Below, one piece after another: positions 23,956 through 34,564 of a stretch of 64,000 nucleotides of DNA. Location of the stretch: positions 58,105,947 to 58,169,946 of the forward strand of contig CM060191.1 in assembly GCA_030549335.1 (NCBI GenBank). The letters are read 5' to 3'. The DNA is from Pontederia crassipes. Its lineage: Eukaryota > Streptophyta > Magnoliopsida > Commelinales > Pontederiaceae. The stretch's first letter is position 1; each line of letters starts with the position of its first letter. The notes below the pieces were generated by a model. It worked only from the letters and a program-made list of their open reading frames with translations, was not told where the DNA came from and searched no databases. The translations under genes were made by a program, and so were the position numbers.

Positions 23956-25394
23956 TTATTTCTGGTGCCTGGAAGCAACAGATGAGAGCTGCTGGCCGTC
24001 ACTTCCCATGGCCGCCGGCGACCAGAGGTCGGCGCCGTTGGTGCCCGCTACCTGCTCCATACACGCCACAGGGGCCAGGCACAGCCCTCGACTCCTCAGG
24101 TCGCCGCTCCTTACCATACCCTCCTGCTTCATATATAATTAAAATAGGCAGGCGTCATTAAATATATATATGGTTTAAAGAACAGCATAACTTATAACCG
24201 AGACAGATCAGTAAAGATTACTTGAAGGTTTGCAGAAGATGGCAGGCGTTGCAGGTACGGAGAGCTCAGGACCTGCCAGAACGCAGAACAAGAGCATATG
24301 AGAAAGAAAGGGGGGAGAGAGAAGAATCCAATTTATTTATGGGCAATTACTACGCTCACGACTCATGAGAGAGAGAGAGAGAGAGAGGACCAACCTGGAC
24401 TTGGTCATGAAGGAAATGGATGTAACCCAGAGCTTCGTGCAAAACTGAGGCCGTATCGGACTGCGATTTCCACAAGCAGTCCAAATAAAAAACACAAGAT
24501 TAAAGCCACTAAACATTGAAGCTTAAAGCATCAATGTCTGTAACTTGTTAACATTTGCATGCACGTATCAATTATAATATAGTTATAAAAAATGTTAAAT
24601 TCGAATGTGAACAGGTATAAGAAATCTGCCTCACCTTGCCAAATGGTGACACCAGCTGCTGCAATGCAGCAATTCGATCCCCTATTTTCTCCTTCCTCGC
24701 CTGATAGTATCTCAGAAATTAACATCATACATAAAAAAAGAGAACTATTTCTATTTGCGAAAATCATCAAAAAGAGGGGAAAAAACAGCAAATCGAAGTT
24801 TCCTGGATTGCATGCATGCCATGAAACCTACAAGAACCGTGAACAGAATAGTACATTACAAAATATTTAAGCATCGACGAACAGCAACCTTCGTGCTGCC
24901 ATGAGCAGTACTAGCGGAGGCTTCCGTCTTGGGTTTCTTCGTAAGAGAGCTCGTTGCAGCGCCATTAATGGCTTTCCTCCCTCCACTGCGGCTACTTCCG
25001 GTTGCAACTTTCTTCTGTGAAAATGAGTGACTTGAAGTGAGTGTGAGACTAATCAACTGTTCGCAGGGAGAAGAAAAAGAAATATCAGAAACCTGAAACT
25101 GCTGAGTACAACCTTGGCGGTCTTGGAGGTGGGGCAGATGGAGGAAGGGGAAGAGGAGAGCGAGGAGATGGAGGATGTCTCGCTGGACCCCTGAGGGGGC
25201 ACTACTACTTCGTAAAGAGGGACGAGGGCTGCGGCATCTTCTTCCATGCGACCAAAACAAAGCATCTGAGCGGCGCCCGCGGAGGAGAAACAAGAGGATG
25301 AAGGAGAGGAGATGGAGGAGAACGCCGGCGAGAAGAGGCAGGCGCCTTCGTCCTCCACCGATCTCAGCATGTCAACGTAGCTGATGTCCTCCAT
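23956..25394 (-). CDS. bHLH transcription factor (non-canonical basic region)
   Basis: Six exons on minus, all phase 0: 25394-25113, 25014-24889, 24700-24635, 24460-24395, 24272-24222, 24123-23956; 759 nt, 252 residues. Start [10 protein letters not shown] is the only Met upstream in the exon. The N-terminal third is Ser/Pro-rich; residues 95-136 are basic (GGRK, TKKPKTE). The HLH is split over exons 3 and 4: [20 protein letters not shown]...[20 protein letters not shown], then [13 protein letters not shown]. The C-terminus [11 protein letters not shown]...GADLWSPAA is a hallmark of the plant bHLH103/110/112/123 group. The residues before helix 1 lack the usual His-Glu-Arg set for E-box contact, so DNA binding may be weak or of another specificity (inference). 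Nuclear regulator; target genes unknown. A GA run lies in intron 4. Confidence 0.9.
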
Positions 25395-27356
25395 CAGATC
25401 CCCAAGACGTGCGCTTTCTGCTTATAAGAAAAGCTCAAGTGCTTCCCGAGTCAACACGTACGCTTAGTTCCCAGCGCCAGCCCGCCCGCACGCGCTCGCA
25501 CGCAGACGACGCCACAGTACACCAAGTCCCCCAAAGGACAGCTCCTTTGGAAGAAGAACATGAAATGAGTGAAAAGAAGGCGCCGTGCCGAGGGGCAAAG
25601 AGCCTTTTCGTCTTGGTACTTCTTCCTGCTCCTCCTAATTATGACGGATGAGATGGGGGCGGCAGCTGCATGCTTTCTCGAGAACTAGGAGGTTTTGGAG
25701 TCTTTGGACTTTGGAGATCTCGCTATGCTCTCTCTCTCTCTCTACGCGCATTTGTTTTTGGTCGCGTTCGCTTGCTCTTTTCTGATGGCTTCAGATGCTT
25801 CATGGGGCTTCCTTTCTCAGCTTCTCCGGATTTGGTGTCCACATCATTTTTTTTTTCGCTCTCTCTCTCCCTCTCCAGGATGGATGGTCGGTCAAAGGCC
25901 GAAACCGCCATCAGAACCCTGTAAAATTAGAAACCGTGCCCCAGTGTCTCTTCTAACTCAATGTCCCTTGTTTCCATCCTGGGCGTTAATTATTTATCTT
26001 GTCTCTTATGTCGGCGGTCGCACTAGGAGAGAGAAAGGAGATATAAATTTGATGTCGGTTTTCGGGTACTCCAACGTTGATATCTTTTACGCTCTAATCA
26101 AAATGTGCCCAAGAACATTTGTCGACTATTTCATGACGGTGGACATGTACATACGACTGTGCAAATCGTGCATGAACATATATACGGGTACACGAATATG
26201 ACCGTGCAACTAAAAGAGTTCGATGATCCACAGAAAAAAAAAAAAGACGTTTCGAGGCGTCGACCACGTGAAAGCATAGTCGAGAATTGTCAGAGAGACA
26301 TAAAACGAGGATTGGATGCATGCAAATCATGTTAATGCATGCACAAGTAGGACCTCCCTCCCCCCACCCCCCCTCGCATATTTCTTTGGCATTTTGAGTC
26401 GCGTGATAATTTCATATATGAGAGGCAGATCAGTAGGTCCGTGTCGCTGATTTGGTTGTTAGTCTCTGTGGAATCTTAAATCATTTGGGAGGGGAAAAAA
26501 TGGTGCCAAGGACGGATTCCCCAGCAGCCCGGGCACAAAAAACGCATGGGAACAACAACGCATAATACATGCATGACTCATGGGCGCGGACTGGGAGATT
26601 GGTGGACCATGCATGCAACCGCAAAATGCATCACATCACTCGAGTTCTACTAGCTCTTTCTTATTGCACCATCGCCGGACGAAGAACCATATCATAACGT
26701 TGAATCAGCATCCAACTTTAAGATCACTCGAGAGTAATTCATTTTTTAGTCTTCAAATTCATAGCTAGATGTTTAAGTAAAACATTTAAAGACCTAAAAT
26801 ATATAAAAAAAACACCCCAATACTAAAAAAACTAGTTTTTTTTTCAGATTAATAAATTTTAAAAAAACATCCGAAAAGCTCTATAACTCGCATAATTAAA
26901 ATTATGTAAAGTATATATTTTTATGTTTTGGATGGTTTGACATATAAATATTTTAAAAAATATAATATTTATATGATTGGTATATGTAGAAAAGTCATAA
27001 GACATAAATGACAATATCAAAATATCTAATATATTATTAACTTTAATTTATGGAATAAAATATACTGTCAAACATTTTATTTATTTATTTTCATATTAAT
27101 TTATTAACTTTGAATTAGCATAATATTATAATAATTAATTATGTATTATATTAACTTAATGACATATATATTTAATTATTAATATATTATATAAAAATTA
27201 GTCTAAGCATGATAAATAAGATAATATGTTATTGTAATTAAAATTTTCTATTATATAACTATTCATTTTTCTTTATAATTATTATTTTTATTCTTACTTC
27301 AACCTAATATCTTCTAATTCCAACAATAAAAAATTGTATAAGAACATTATAGGCAC
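25395..27356 (-). promoter_or_regulatory. Upstream flank of the bHLH gene
   Basis: No other gene recognised. 25400-25930 is GC-richer with CT-rich stretches (25730-25745, 25858-25880) and probably includes the 5'UTR and promoter. 26300-26640 contains several GCATGC/TGCATG motifs (RY-like). Beyond 26760 the DNA becomes AT-rich and simple. Short ORFs here have no recognisable family. Confidence 0.35.
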
Positions 27357-27359
27357 TAA

Positions 27360-28173
27360 GGGTCTGCTTGGCAAACAACTAATGGAGGGATGAGATAGGG
27401 TGGTGTGGTGAGTGATAGGGTGGGGTGGCGTGGTGTGTCATTGGAAAGTCCATGTTTGAATAATAAATTATATAAGACGTGGGGTAATGAATATTTTATT
27501 TGTATAAAAGTCATTTTTATCCTTCATTATATATTTAAAGTATTTATAATTGTTAATTAGGGGTGAGCATAAATCGGGACGATTGGTCGCCCTCGCCCGC
27601 ACCGGTTCGGATTTTTCAAATTTTTTTTCGACCTGATGGATAATTGAGTCAGGATCGAGTCTCATTTCTTTGACACTCGACCGGATCGGATCGGGATCGA
27701 ATCCGAGTTTTACGTCCTAACCCGATTGAATATATTATATTAATATTAAATTATTTTTAAATAGTATATTTATGTTTATTTTGAATAAAATTTTATATTT
27801 ACTAAAAAGTTTTATTTAATAAAAAATATAGATAAATATGTATTCATATTAGAAAAAAGATAATATATGAGAGAGAGAGGAGAGAGAGAAAGAGATGATT
27901 TAATTTGGTAATAAGAAAAATAATTTAATTTGGTAATAAGAGAAATAATTTAATTTGGTAATAAAAAAGAAAAGATGTTAGTTTGATCTAAAATAATCTA
28001 TCCCTCCTCATTTCACCAATTTGATGGAATGAAAAATGTGGTGTTTGAAGAGCATAGCTATTCCATCTCATCTTTGTTAACTTAAATAAAAAATGTAATC
28101 AAACATGATATAACTAATTTCATTTTCTCATATTCCACCCCACCCCTTCATAATCTTCAATCCAAACATACCC
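27360..28173. mobile_element. MITE-like element with GGGT-type inverted ends
   Basis: The ends GGGTCTGCTTGGCAAACA and TCCAAACATACCC are inverted repeats. GGGTGGTGTGG near the left end matches CCACCCCACCCC near the right end inverted. Flanks are TAA and TCA, an imperfect 3-bp duplication. Inside, 27560-27720 is a separate GC-richer repeat beginning GGGGTGAGCA, and three copies of TTTAATTTGGTAATAA lie at about 27898-27965. No coding capacity. Confidence 0.55.
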
Positions 28174-28176
28174 TCA

Positions 28177-28506
28177 GTTTGACTTAGCTGATATAAAATA
28201 ATTGATAAGTTGAAGTGTAGTTTAATGATTGAAGTTGATTTTAAAAAATAAACAGTTACATATTTTGTAATAAAAAAATTTATAAGTTATTATTTTAGTA
28301 AAATAACAAAAAAGTGCTTAATATTATGATAGATGAAATATACGAAGAAAGTTATGTATATTATAAGGATGAAATAATATATTTATTTATTAAACATTAT
28401 TATTTTTATTTATAAATAGTTAAAATAAATATTTATCAGTTATTAAATAGAGATATTTCTTTAAAATTGTATATTTTTTCTGACTTATAAAAGCTTAGCC
28501 AAACTG
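28177..28506 (+). mobile_element. Tourist-like MITE, copy 2
   Basis: Starts CAGTTTGACTTAGCTGATAT and ends GCTTAGCCAAACTG; internal sequence is related to the copy at 15556-15871. Ends are more worn and no clean target duplication was found. It directly follows the element at 27360-28173. Confidence 0.6.
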
Positions 28507-30486
28507 CACACTAACTTCTCCAACCAAACCGCTTTCTAAACTACTGCCTTTATTTTTCTTTTCCTGTAAGCTGTAGCTGCCGACAGTGCCGCAAAAATCG
28601 GGATTTATTCTCCTCTGAAATTGCGAAGGGGGTCGGCGTGGAGGCCACGTGGACCACCATCATCGGAACGCGACGACGACGACGGCAGTCGAATGGGCGG
28701 CCCTCTCCGTCGACCAGACCGCATGCACACGGGGGCCGCCCTCCGTCGCCTCGTGCATCGCCTCGACAGCCCCTCCGGCAATGGTGCTCCGGTGGGTTTG
28801 CTGTCCGCTGCTCGGGACCCACCACCTCGCGATCATGCCCACGAGGTAATAGGAGTCCCACGTCAGGCCCACTTTTACGACCCATTAGCGTTACTCAATA
28901 CATGGACCGTGTCATGGGCCTCCATACTGTCACCAGTCGTGACCTTACCGTAAGACATACGAGTATATAATATGTGAAACCCTCTCACACATCTTTTTTT
29001 TTCTCTTTCCCCTTCGTCTCTTTTTCTTCTGCCTTGTATTTTCTCACTCTTACCTCTTTACTCACCGACTCAGGGACGAACCCAAGAATTTTTCAAGAGG
29101 GAGCAAATTAATATAATAATAATAAAATATTAATTAATTATTAAAATATTAATTTTAAAAATATTAATTTAATAAATTTTAACTTAATTTAAAAAGGTCA
29201 AGTATTAAAATTTTAAGTATTGCATACATATAATGTATATATCTACATATTATCTAAACTAATTCATTTTACTCTAATTTAGGAGGAGGGGTGGGGGAGG
29301 TTCATAACTAACATTTAATTTATATATATATAATATATACAAGGTCCCCAATTATACACATTCTCTATGTTATGCAAGTTTTTTTTTTAGAATAAAGAAA
29401 TGTGCGGGTCCACACATATGGTGCAACACACCTCCAACTCAATAAAAATATTATTCATTTTGAGTCAGTCTTAACGAATTTAAAATATGGTAGGTAAAGA
29501 AGGTAACTACATATAAATCAATGATCATATTTATATTTTGTTCATGTGAGACTATTGATCAAATATGCTTAAACATCAGATCGTTACAATCTTTCCACTC
29601 AAGCGAGGGTCCGTAATGGCCCATGACCTATGTTTTTCATGAAAACGTGGCTCAAGTGAGCACACGAGATCGGTTCTATATCATTCTATAACAATCCCAA
29701 TCCAATCATTTGAGCAATCGGTCCGTACGAATTTAAAACACGTTCTAAATGATGAAGCAGATAGCTACATATAATATGGATAAATTAAATATTATCCATA
29801 TTACAGCTAGGTCGGGTTTGCTGTCTACGCAGAAAGCTTTTATAAAATAAGGGGTGAAAATATTTGCTTTTGGTGTTGGGAATAAATTACTAGGGGAGAG
29901 AGAGAATTAACCAATGGAGGTTCGAATAATTGATAAGGAGTCCTTTTTTCGTTTGAGCGCTAAATGAATTTAGATGTTTGTTCGATCCATACTGGCTAAA
30001 AAAAGACTTAATTGTTAAATAGCTATTTGTATAAAAAAAACTTGAAAAGCAATAAAAGGAATTTTTTAGTTTAAATTCGAGAATTCTTTTGTTAGGAAAT
30101 CATTCTTTTTTTATTATGCTGTGAGTTGGATTAAACATGAGTTATTAACAGTAAGTGCAAAATTACTAGATCCACGTGATTCTGCATGCACCAATCATTA
30201 TTTCAAGTTGTATCACATCTATTTATCGTCATATCACACCTTTTGCAATTTCGAATGGAGGGTTTAATAAAAATGGACTAAGTTTAATTAGGATGGAATG
30301 AGTTTAAAAGTTTTACACATTGTTTGAATATAATTTTTTAAAATTTAACCTTGGTTGGTGTTCATAAACACATCCTTAACTTAAAATCAAACTGATCAAA
30401 TTAGTAATTTTGAAGAGATTAAAAATAATTATTCTCATTTTATTCTTATTTTTTTCAATGAAACAAAATAAATCTCAAGAATAAAC
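28507..30486. other. GC-rich island with promoter-like features, then AT-rich DNA
   Basis: 28610-28960 is a GC-rich island with a G-box core (GCCACGTGG at about 28641), runs of GACGAC, and a TATA-like TATATAATATG at about 28963. A pyrimidine-rich stretch like a plant 5'UTR follows (28990-29050). No coding sequence or known family follows; from about 29080 the DNA is AT-rich repeat-like sequence. ORFs inside the island on both strands give Arg/Pro-rich translations that I do not recognise. Nothing further seen up to 30486. Confidence 0.4.
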
Positions 30487-30971
30487 ATTCATTACAAGAA
30501 AAAAATGGTCAAAACCGTCTGTAATTTGTCAAAAACCGTCAGAAATTATGATTTTTGACGGGTTTTTCGACGAAACTGATCTGTCAAAAAAATGGACGTC
30601 GCAAAAAATCGGTTTTCGATAGTTGAAAAAAATTCGTCGAAAGTTCTGACGTTCCAAAAGTCCGGCGGCCCCAACCGTCGAAACTTTCGACGGTGGCAAC
30701 CGCCGGAACATTCGGCGGTCGTGGAAACCGTCGAAACTTTCGGCGGTCGTCGCAACCATCAAAACTTTTGGCGATCGCAACAATCGAAAAGATTCGGCAG
30801 TCGCATAAGTTTTTGGCGGCCGCAACCGTCGCAAAGAATTTTTAAAATATAAAACAAATAGGTGGCCGCCCGCAATAAGATCCGGCCGTTTGGCGGTGAT
30901 CACGCCGCTGCTGGCCAGATCAGGCAGCCTGGCTAACGGATCGACCGCTTGGCGACCGAATCAGACCGCCT

Positions 30972-31090
30972 GGCGGCCGATCAGGCCGCGATCGGCCAAA
31001 TCACGCCGGCTGGTGGCCGATCAGGCCGCAGTCGTCCAAATCACATCGGCTGGCGGCCGATTAGGCCGCGGTCAGCCGGCAGGCAGCCGA
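30972..31090. repeat. 40-bp GC-rich minisatellite inside the CACTA element
   Basis: Units of 40 bp begin GGCGGCCGATCAGGCCGC at 30972, GGTGGCCGATCAGGCCGC at 31012 and GGCGGCCGATTAGGCCGC at 31052. The third unit degrades after about 30 bp. Confidence 0.85.
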
Positions 31091-31116
31091 TCGGGCGCTC
31101 GTGGCCAGATTCTGGC

Positions 31117-31118
<2 letters not shown>

Positions 31119-31182
<64 letters not shown>

Positions 31183-31282
31183 TGCCGGTGGGTCGTCGTC
31201 CGGGAGGTCGTCGCACTGACAAAATTGGAGAGGGAGAGAGAGAGGAGAGAGGGAAAGAAGAAGAGAGTGGAGAGAGGGAAAG

Positions 31283-31317
<35 letters not shown>
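31119..31317. repeat. (GA)n and (TA)n microsatellites inside the CACTA element
   Basis: An uninterrupted GA run of about 60 bp (31119-31179) and a TA run of about 34 bp (31284-31317) flank a GC-rich spacer and further GA-rich sequence. Confidence 0.95.
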
Positions 31318-31319
<2 letters not shown>

Positions 31320-31573
31320 GTAGAAAGATAGGAAAGTGGGAAATGAAAAAAGAAGCAGCGGGAGAGTGATTTTTTAATTACCGACGGCCATGACCATCGA
31401 AAACTTAACAAATATTAATAATATATATTATTATGATATATATGAATATAATATTTAATTACTTTTTAAAGTTACTGAGGTCGAGATCGTAGAAAATTAT
31501 TTAATTATAATAATAAAATATTGCTTACATATATACAATATTTATTTTTTAGTATACCGACGGTCCAATTTAG

Positions 31574-31927
31574 ACGGTTTGGACTATAGCTAATTATATT
31601 AATAAAAGACTCCTTATATTATATTATTTTTCACTTACTGACGGTCAGAATCGTCAAAAATTGCGACGGTTTGAACTATCGCTAATTATATTAATAAAAG
31701 ACTCCTTATATTATATTATTTTTCACTTACCGACGTCGAAAATTGTGACGGTATGAACTGTCGCTAATTATATAATACTTATATTATATTATTTTTTACT
31801 TACCGATGGTCTGAACTATCGAAAATTACGATGGTTTCAACTATCTCCAAACATATTAATAAAATACTCCTTATATTATATTATTTTTCATTTAAATTTA
31901 CCGACGGTCTCGACTGTCAAAAATTGC
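31574..31927. repeat. Four tandem AT-rich units of about 80-100 bp in the CACTA element
   Basis: Units start GACGGTTTGGACTATAGC, GACGGTTTGAACTATCGC, GACGGTATGAACTGTCGC and GATGGTTTCAACTATC. Each contains CTTATATTATATTATTTTT and ends near GTC(AG)AAAATT. The repeats carry the same GACGGT motif seen at the element ends, so they probably extend the subterminal transposase-binding region (inference). Confidence 0.85.
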
Positions 31928-32135
31928 GACGGATAGATATCCGTCGAAACTTTCGACGTTCCTAATCATCAAAAAATAAAATAAAATTAGATAACTTATT
32001 ATTTTTATTTTCGACGGTTGTAACCGGAAGTTCTGACGGATATCTATACGTCGCAAAATCCGTCCCAAATTGCGACGAATTTCTTTTCATCGGAAATCGC
32101 CCGTCTAAAAATCATAATTTTCTTATAGTGATTTA

Positions 32136-32938
32136 GCCTATGTTTGGCAACGAACTTTTGCCCAAAACTAGGCAAAGTTCTACCAAACAACGTGTAAAAT
32201 GGGAACTTTTTAAGTTCACGATCACGTGATGACGAGGCGACCTTTTTTCACAAAAGTTCTTGAGAGAAAGTTCTTCACTCTTGCGAGAACTTTGCAATGT
32301 GCTAGAACTTTCCCTTTCTCTCACGCTTTCTCTCTCTCCCTCTTCCCTCTCCACTTCCCTCTCGCTTTTTGTTTCGTTGCGTCGGGTTGATGAGGTAGAG
32401 CTCGTAGAGTAGTTCGGCACCATCATCGTTGTCAAAGAAGGCGAGGAGATCTGGGTCGAATGGAGGACACGAGGGAGTTGCAGACTTGGGCACCAATGAC
32501 GATGCGGTTCTGGTCGATGCCAGAGATGTCAGTCACCTCCTCGATTGTGGGGGCCATGAAGCCATTGACGAAGAGGGCCGTGATGAGCGATGCATACTCG
32601 TGCCAGAGGGACTTGTACTGGGATGGAAGCGGGGATGGGGGAGGGCAAAAGGGTTGGTAGACCTTAACACTGGGGGATGCGAGTAAGGGGGGAGACTGGG
32701 GAGCTTGGAGGCAGAGATCGGGCGGTGGCGGTGTAGGGCCATGGTGGACTTGGGTTTGTGGAAGAGCAGACAACGCTGGTGGTGGTGGGGAGAAGAAAGG
32801 AAGAAGAGGCATCTCCTTCTTGTCAAAAGTTCTCATCAACGATAGAACTTCATCAAAACATTGAAGCCGAACTTCGTTGTCTTGTCACTTGGTTTCGAGA
32901 ACATTGGGGAACTTTAGTTCCCCAATCCAAACACTAGC
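32136..32938. mobile_element. PIF/Harbinger-type small element carrying a host gene fragment
   Basis: The ends GCCTATGTTTGG and CCAAACACTAGC are inverted repeats flanked by TTA at 32133-32135 and 32939-32941. Both subterminal regions are rich in AAGTTC/GAACTT motifs (32155-32320 and 32825-32930). The middle is unrelated to a transposase and matches RAF1 coding sequence on the minus strand. Reading it as a gene-capturing (Pack-type) element is an inference from this structure. Confidence 0.7.
32375..32839 (-). pseudogene. RAF1: Rubisco accumulation factor 1 (RAF1) 5' fragment, broken
   Basis: On minus, a Pro/Ser-rich transit-peptide-like start is followed by VYQPFCPPPSPLPSQYKSL, WHEYASLITALFVNGF, PTIEEVTDISGIDQNRIVI and GAQVCNSLV. 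After a one-base frame change come FDPDLLAFFDNDDGAELLYE and LYLINPTQR. This is the N-terminal alpha-helical region of the chloroplast Rubisco assembly chaperone RAF1 (usually about 430-450 residues). About 16-20 residues are missing between YKSL and WHEYA, a frameshift occurs near 32460, and similarity stops near 32375, so it is not a working gene. It lies wholly within the small transposon at 32136-32938. RAF1 genes are usually intronless, so genomic and cDNA origin cannot be told apart. Confidence 0.8.
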
Positions 32939-32941
32939 TTA

Positions 32942-34018
32942 CCAAACTTAACTTCCCTTAATCCACGAGTCAATTATACGAATTGCGTTTCAACTTTGTT
33001 TCAATATTTGGTCTTTCAACTTCATTTTATAACTAAACTATCTTTTTTAAATTTTGCAGGCAATGTCCTCATTATCAATTTTTTTATTACACTACCGACA
33101 TGGCACAAGAAAATAATATAAATAAATAAAAACTGGAAAAAGGCGACAACCCTCGTCGGAGACTAAGGAAGGGGAGGGGGGCGTGACGCGGATAGTCAAC
33201 TTATGAATTGAAGTTAACAAATAGGATAATTACCATACCTAAAGTTGAGGGACAACGCGTGTAATTTACCACCCAATCAATATATTAAATTTTGTATACA
33301 AATAAAGAGTGGGCTAAAGTAATTCAACACATCCCATTAATTTATATCCAAACATAATTTATATAAACACTTACCACACTCAACCTTATCAACCCTCCTT
33401 ACACCACCCTAACTCACCCCTCAACTTATTTATAGGAAGCTCCAAAATGGACTATATGAAAAGATAAAAAGAGATCTTACAATTAATTTTTGATTTTTAA
33501 ACAATTTAAGTCGATAGATAAGTAAAAGAGAAAATATACATTTTTTATATGAGTATAACAAGATTTGAACTCAAGACACTATGGCCCCGGTTGGCATCTG
33601 ATCAATGCGTGCTCCCATTTTTTTTATTGCAAAACAAGGTTGGATTAGCTTTGCGGGACCCACCAATAATGATTGCACAAACAATAAAATAGATGGAGAT
33701 TTCATATTCTTTGTGTAAGGGAGAACAACTGCTCTCAGATGGATTAGCAGCATGGGATTAAGAGCGAGGTTACAATATCTATATTCTTATATAACAATAT
33801 TTCATCCAAACGGGCCTATATTCCTCCTTTAAAAGAGGAATACATTTATTTAATATATTATATACATGGACTTGACCAAAATAACACTATCGAATAATTG
33901 TTCGGAGGAAAGTCCAAAATGAGCTATATGAAAATATAAAAAGAGATACTACAATCATTTTGTAAAGATAATGTGAAAAGTACATGTACTATCAAGAATT
34001 GACTTTTGTAAAACTTAA
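32942..34018. other. AT-rich intergenic DNA with repeated blocks and a small MITE
   Basis: No gene. A block TCCAAAATG(G/A)(A/G)CTATATGAAAA with following AAAAAGAGAT occurs twice (33442-33490 and 33912-33955). A MITE sits between them, listed separately. A third sequence, TTTGAACTCAAGAC near 33565, is shared with 43073-43085 on the other side of the Copia element. Confidence 0.5.
33593..33816. mobile_element. Small MITE with GGCCC ends
   Basis: A 224-bp element starting GGCCCCGGTTGGCATCTGAT and ending ATCCAAACGGGCC. It is flanked by TAT at 33590-33592 and 33817-33819. No coding capacity. Confidence 0.6.
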
Positions 34019-34473
34019 TGTAATGAAAAGAGGGAGAGAAGGATCGCACGAACACAGAAATTTATGAAGTTCACCCTAAATTGGGTTATATCCTCGGACG
34101 GCGACTCTTTGTTATGAAATAATAATAATTACAAGGATACAAAATAACTCAACCATCATGAAGTTTATATATGCACTCTCTTTTACAGATGATATAAATT
34201 ACAGACTGACTGATACTCTAAATTAATCCCAAAATAGGACACTTATCTCGTGATAAAGAAATAAATTAATTCCGAATCACATACAGAATACTCCTAAAAA
34301 TTTTTGCTCAAGAGGCTCCGCTCCATTGCACCTCCCGCAAGGAGGACCCCCTTGATCTCCCACAGGCTTGCTGACCAGACAGCGAGACCTTCATAGGAGA
34401 AATCTGCTGAAGTGTCTAACTACATAGGGGGACACAAATGGTTACAACTAGGTTCAGATTCAATACATTATCA
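34019..34473 (-). repeat. Copia 3' LTR
   Basis: 455 bp, alignable over its length to 42595-43011. It holds about 40 bp (around 34372-34420) absent from the other LTR. The outer end reads TGTAATGAAAAG on plus; the inner end ATTATCA precedes the polypurine tract (plus-strand ACAAATCTCCACCTT). Confidence 0.9.
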
Positions 34474-34564
34474 ACAAATCTCCACCTTGACTTGAATCAT
34501 TTTTATAGCACAAAAAACTTCAATACCATGCCACGCTATCGCCATGCCCACCTTGAGCATATTA

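Larger units (their letters stand above)
30490..32130. mobile_element. Non-autonomous CACTA (En/Spm-type) transposon
   Basis: Ends CATTACAAGAAAA and TTTTCTTATAGTG are the CACTA-type inverted termini (CACTACAAGAAAA in intact plant elements). Flanked by ATT at 30487-30489 and 32131-32133, the 3-bp duplication expected. The left subterminal region is packed with GTCGAAACTTTCGACGG-type motifs (30650-30850), and similar GACGGT motifs recur in the right part. No transposase remains. The interior holds minisatellites and a long (GA)n. Confidence 0.88.

Noticed and set aside
25695-26201. 168-residue ORF upstream of the bHLH gene
   Set aside because: CT-rich upstream sequence, no recognisable domain, no splice-supported context.
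28550-28970. Arg/Pro-rich ORFs of about 110 residues in the GC island
   Set aside because: Open frames are expected by composition in GC-rich DNA on both strands; no family similarity.
30890-31411. ORFs of about 110-124 residues over GA/TA repeats
   Set aside because: Low-complexity translations of microsatellites inside a CACTA element.
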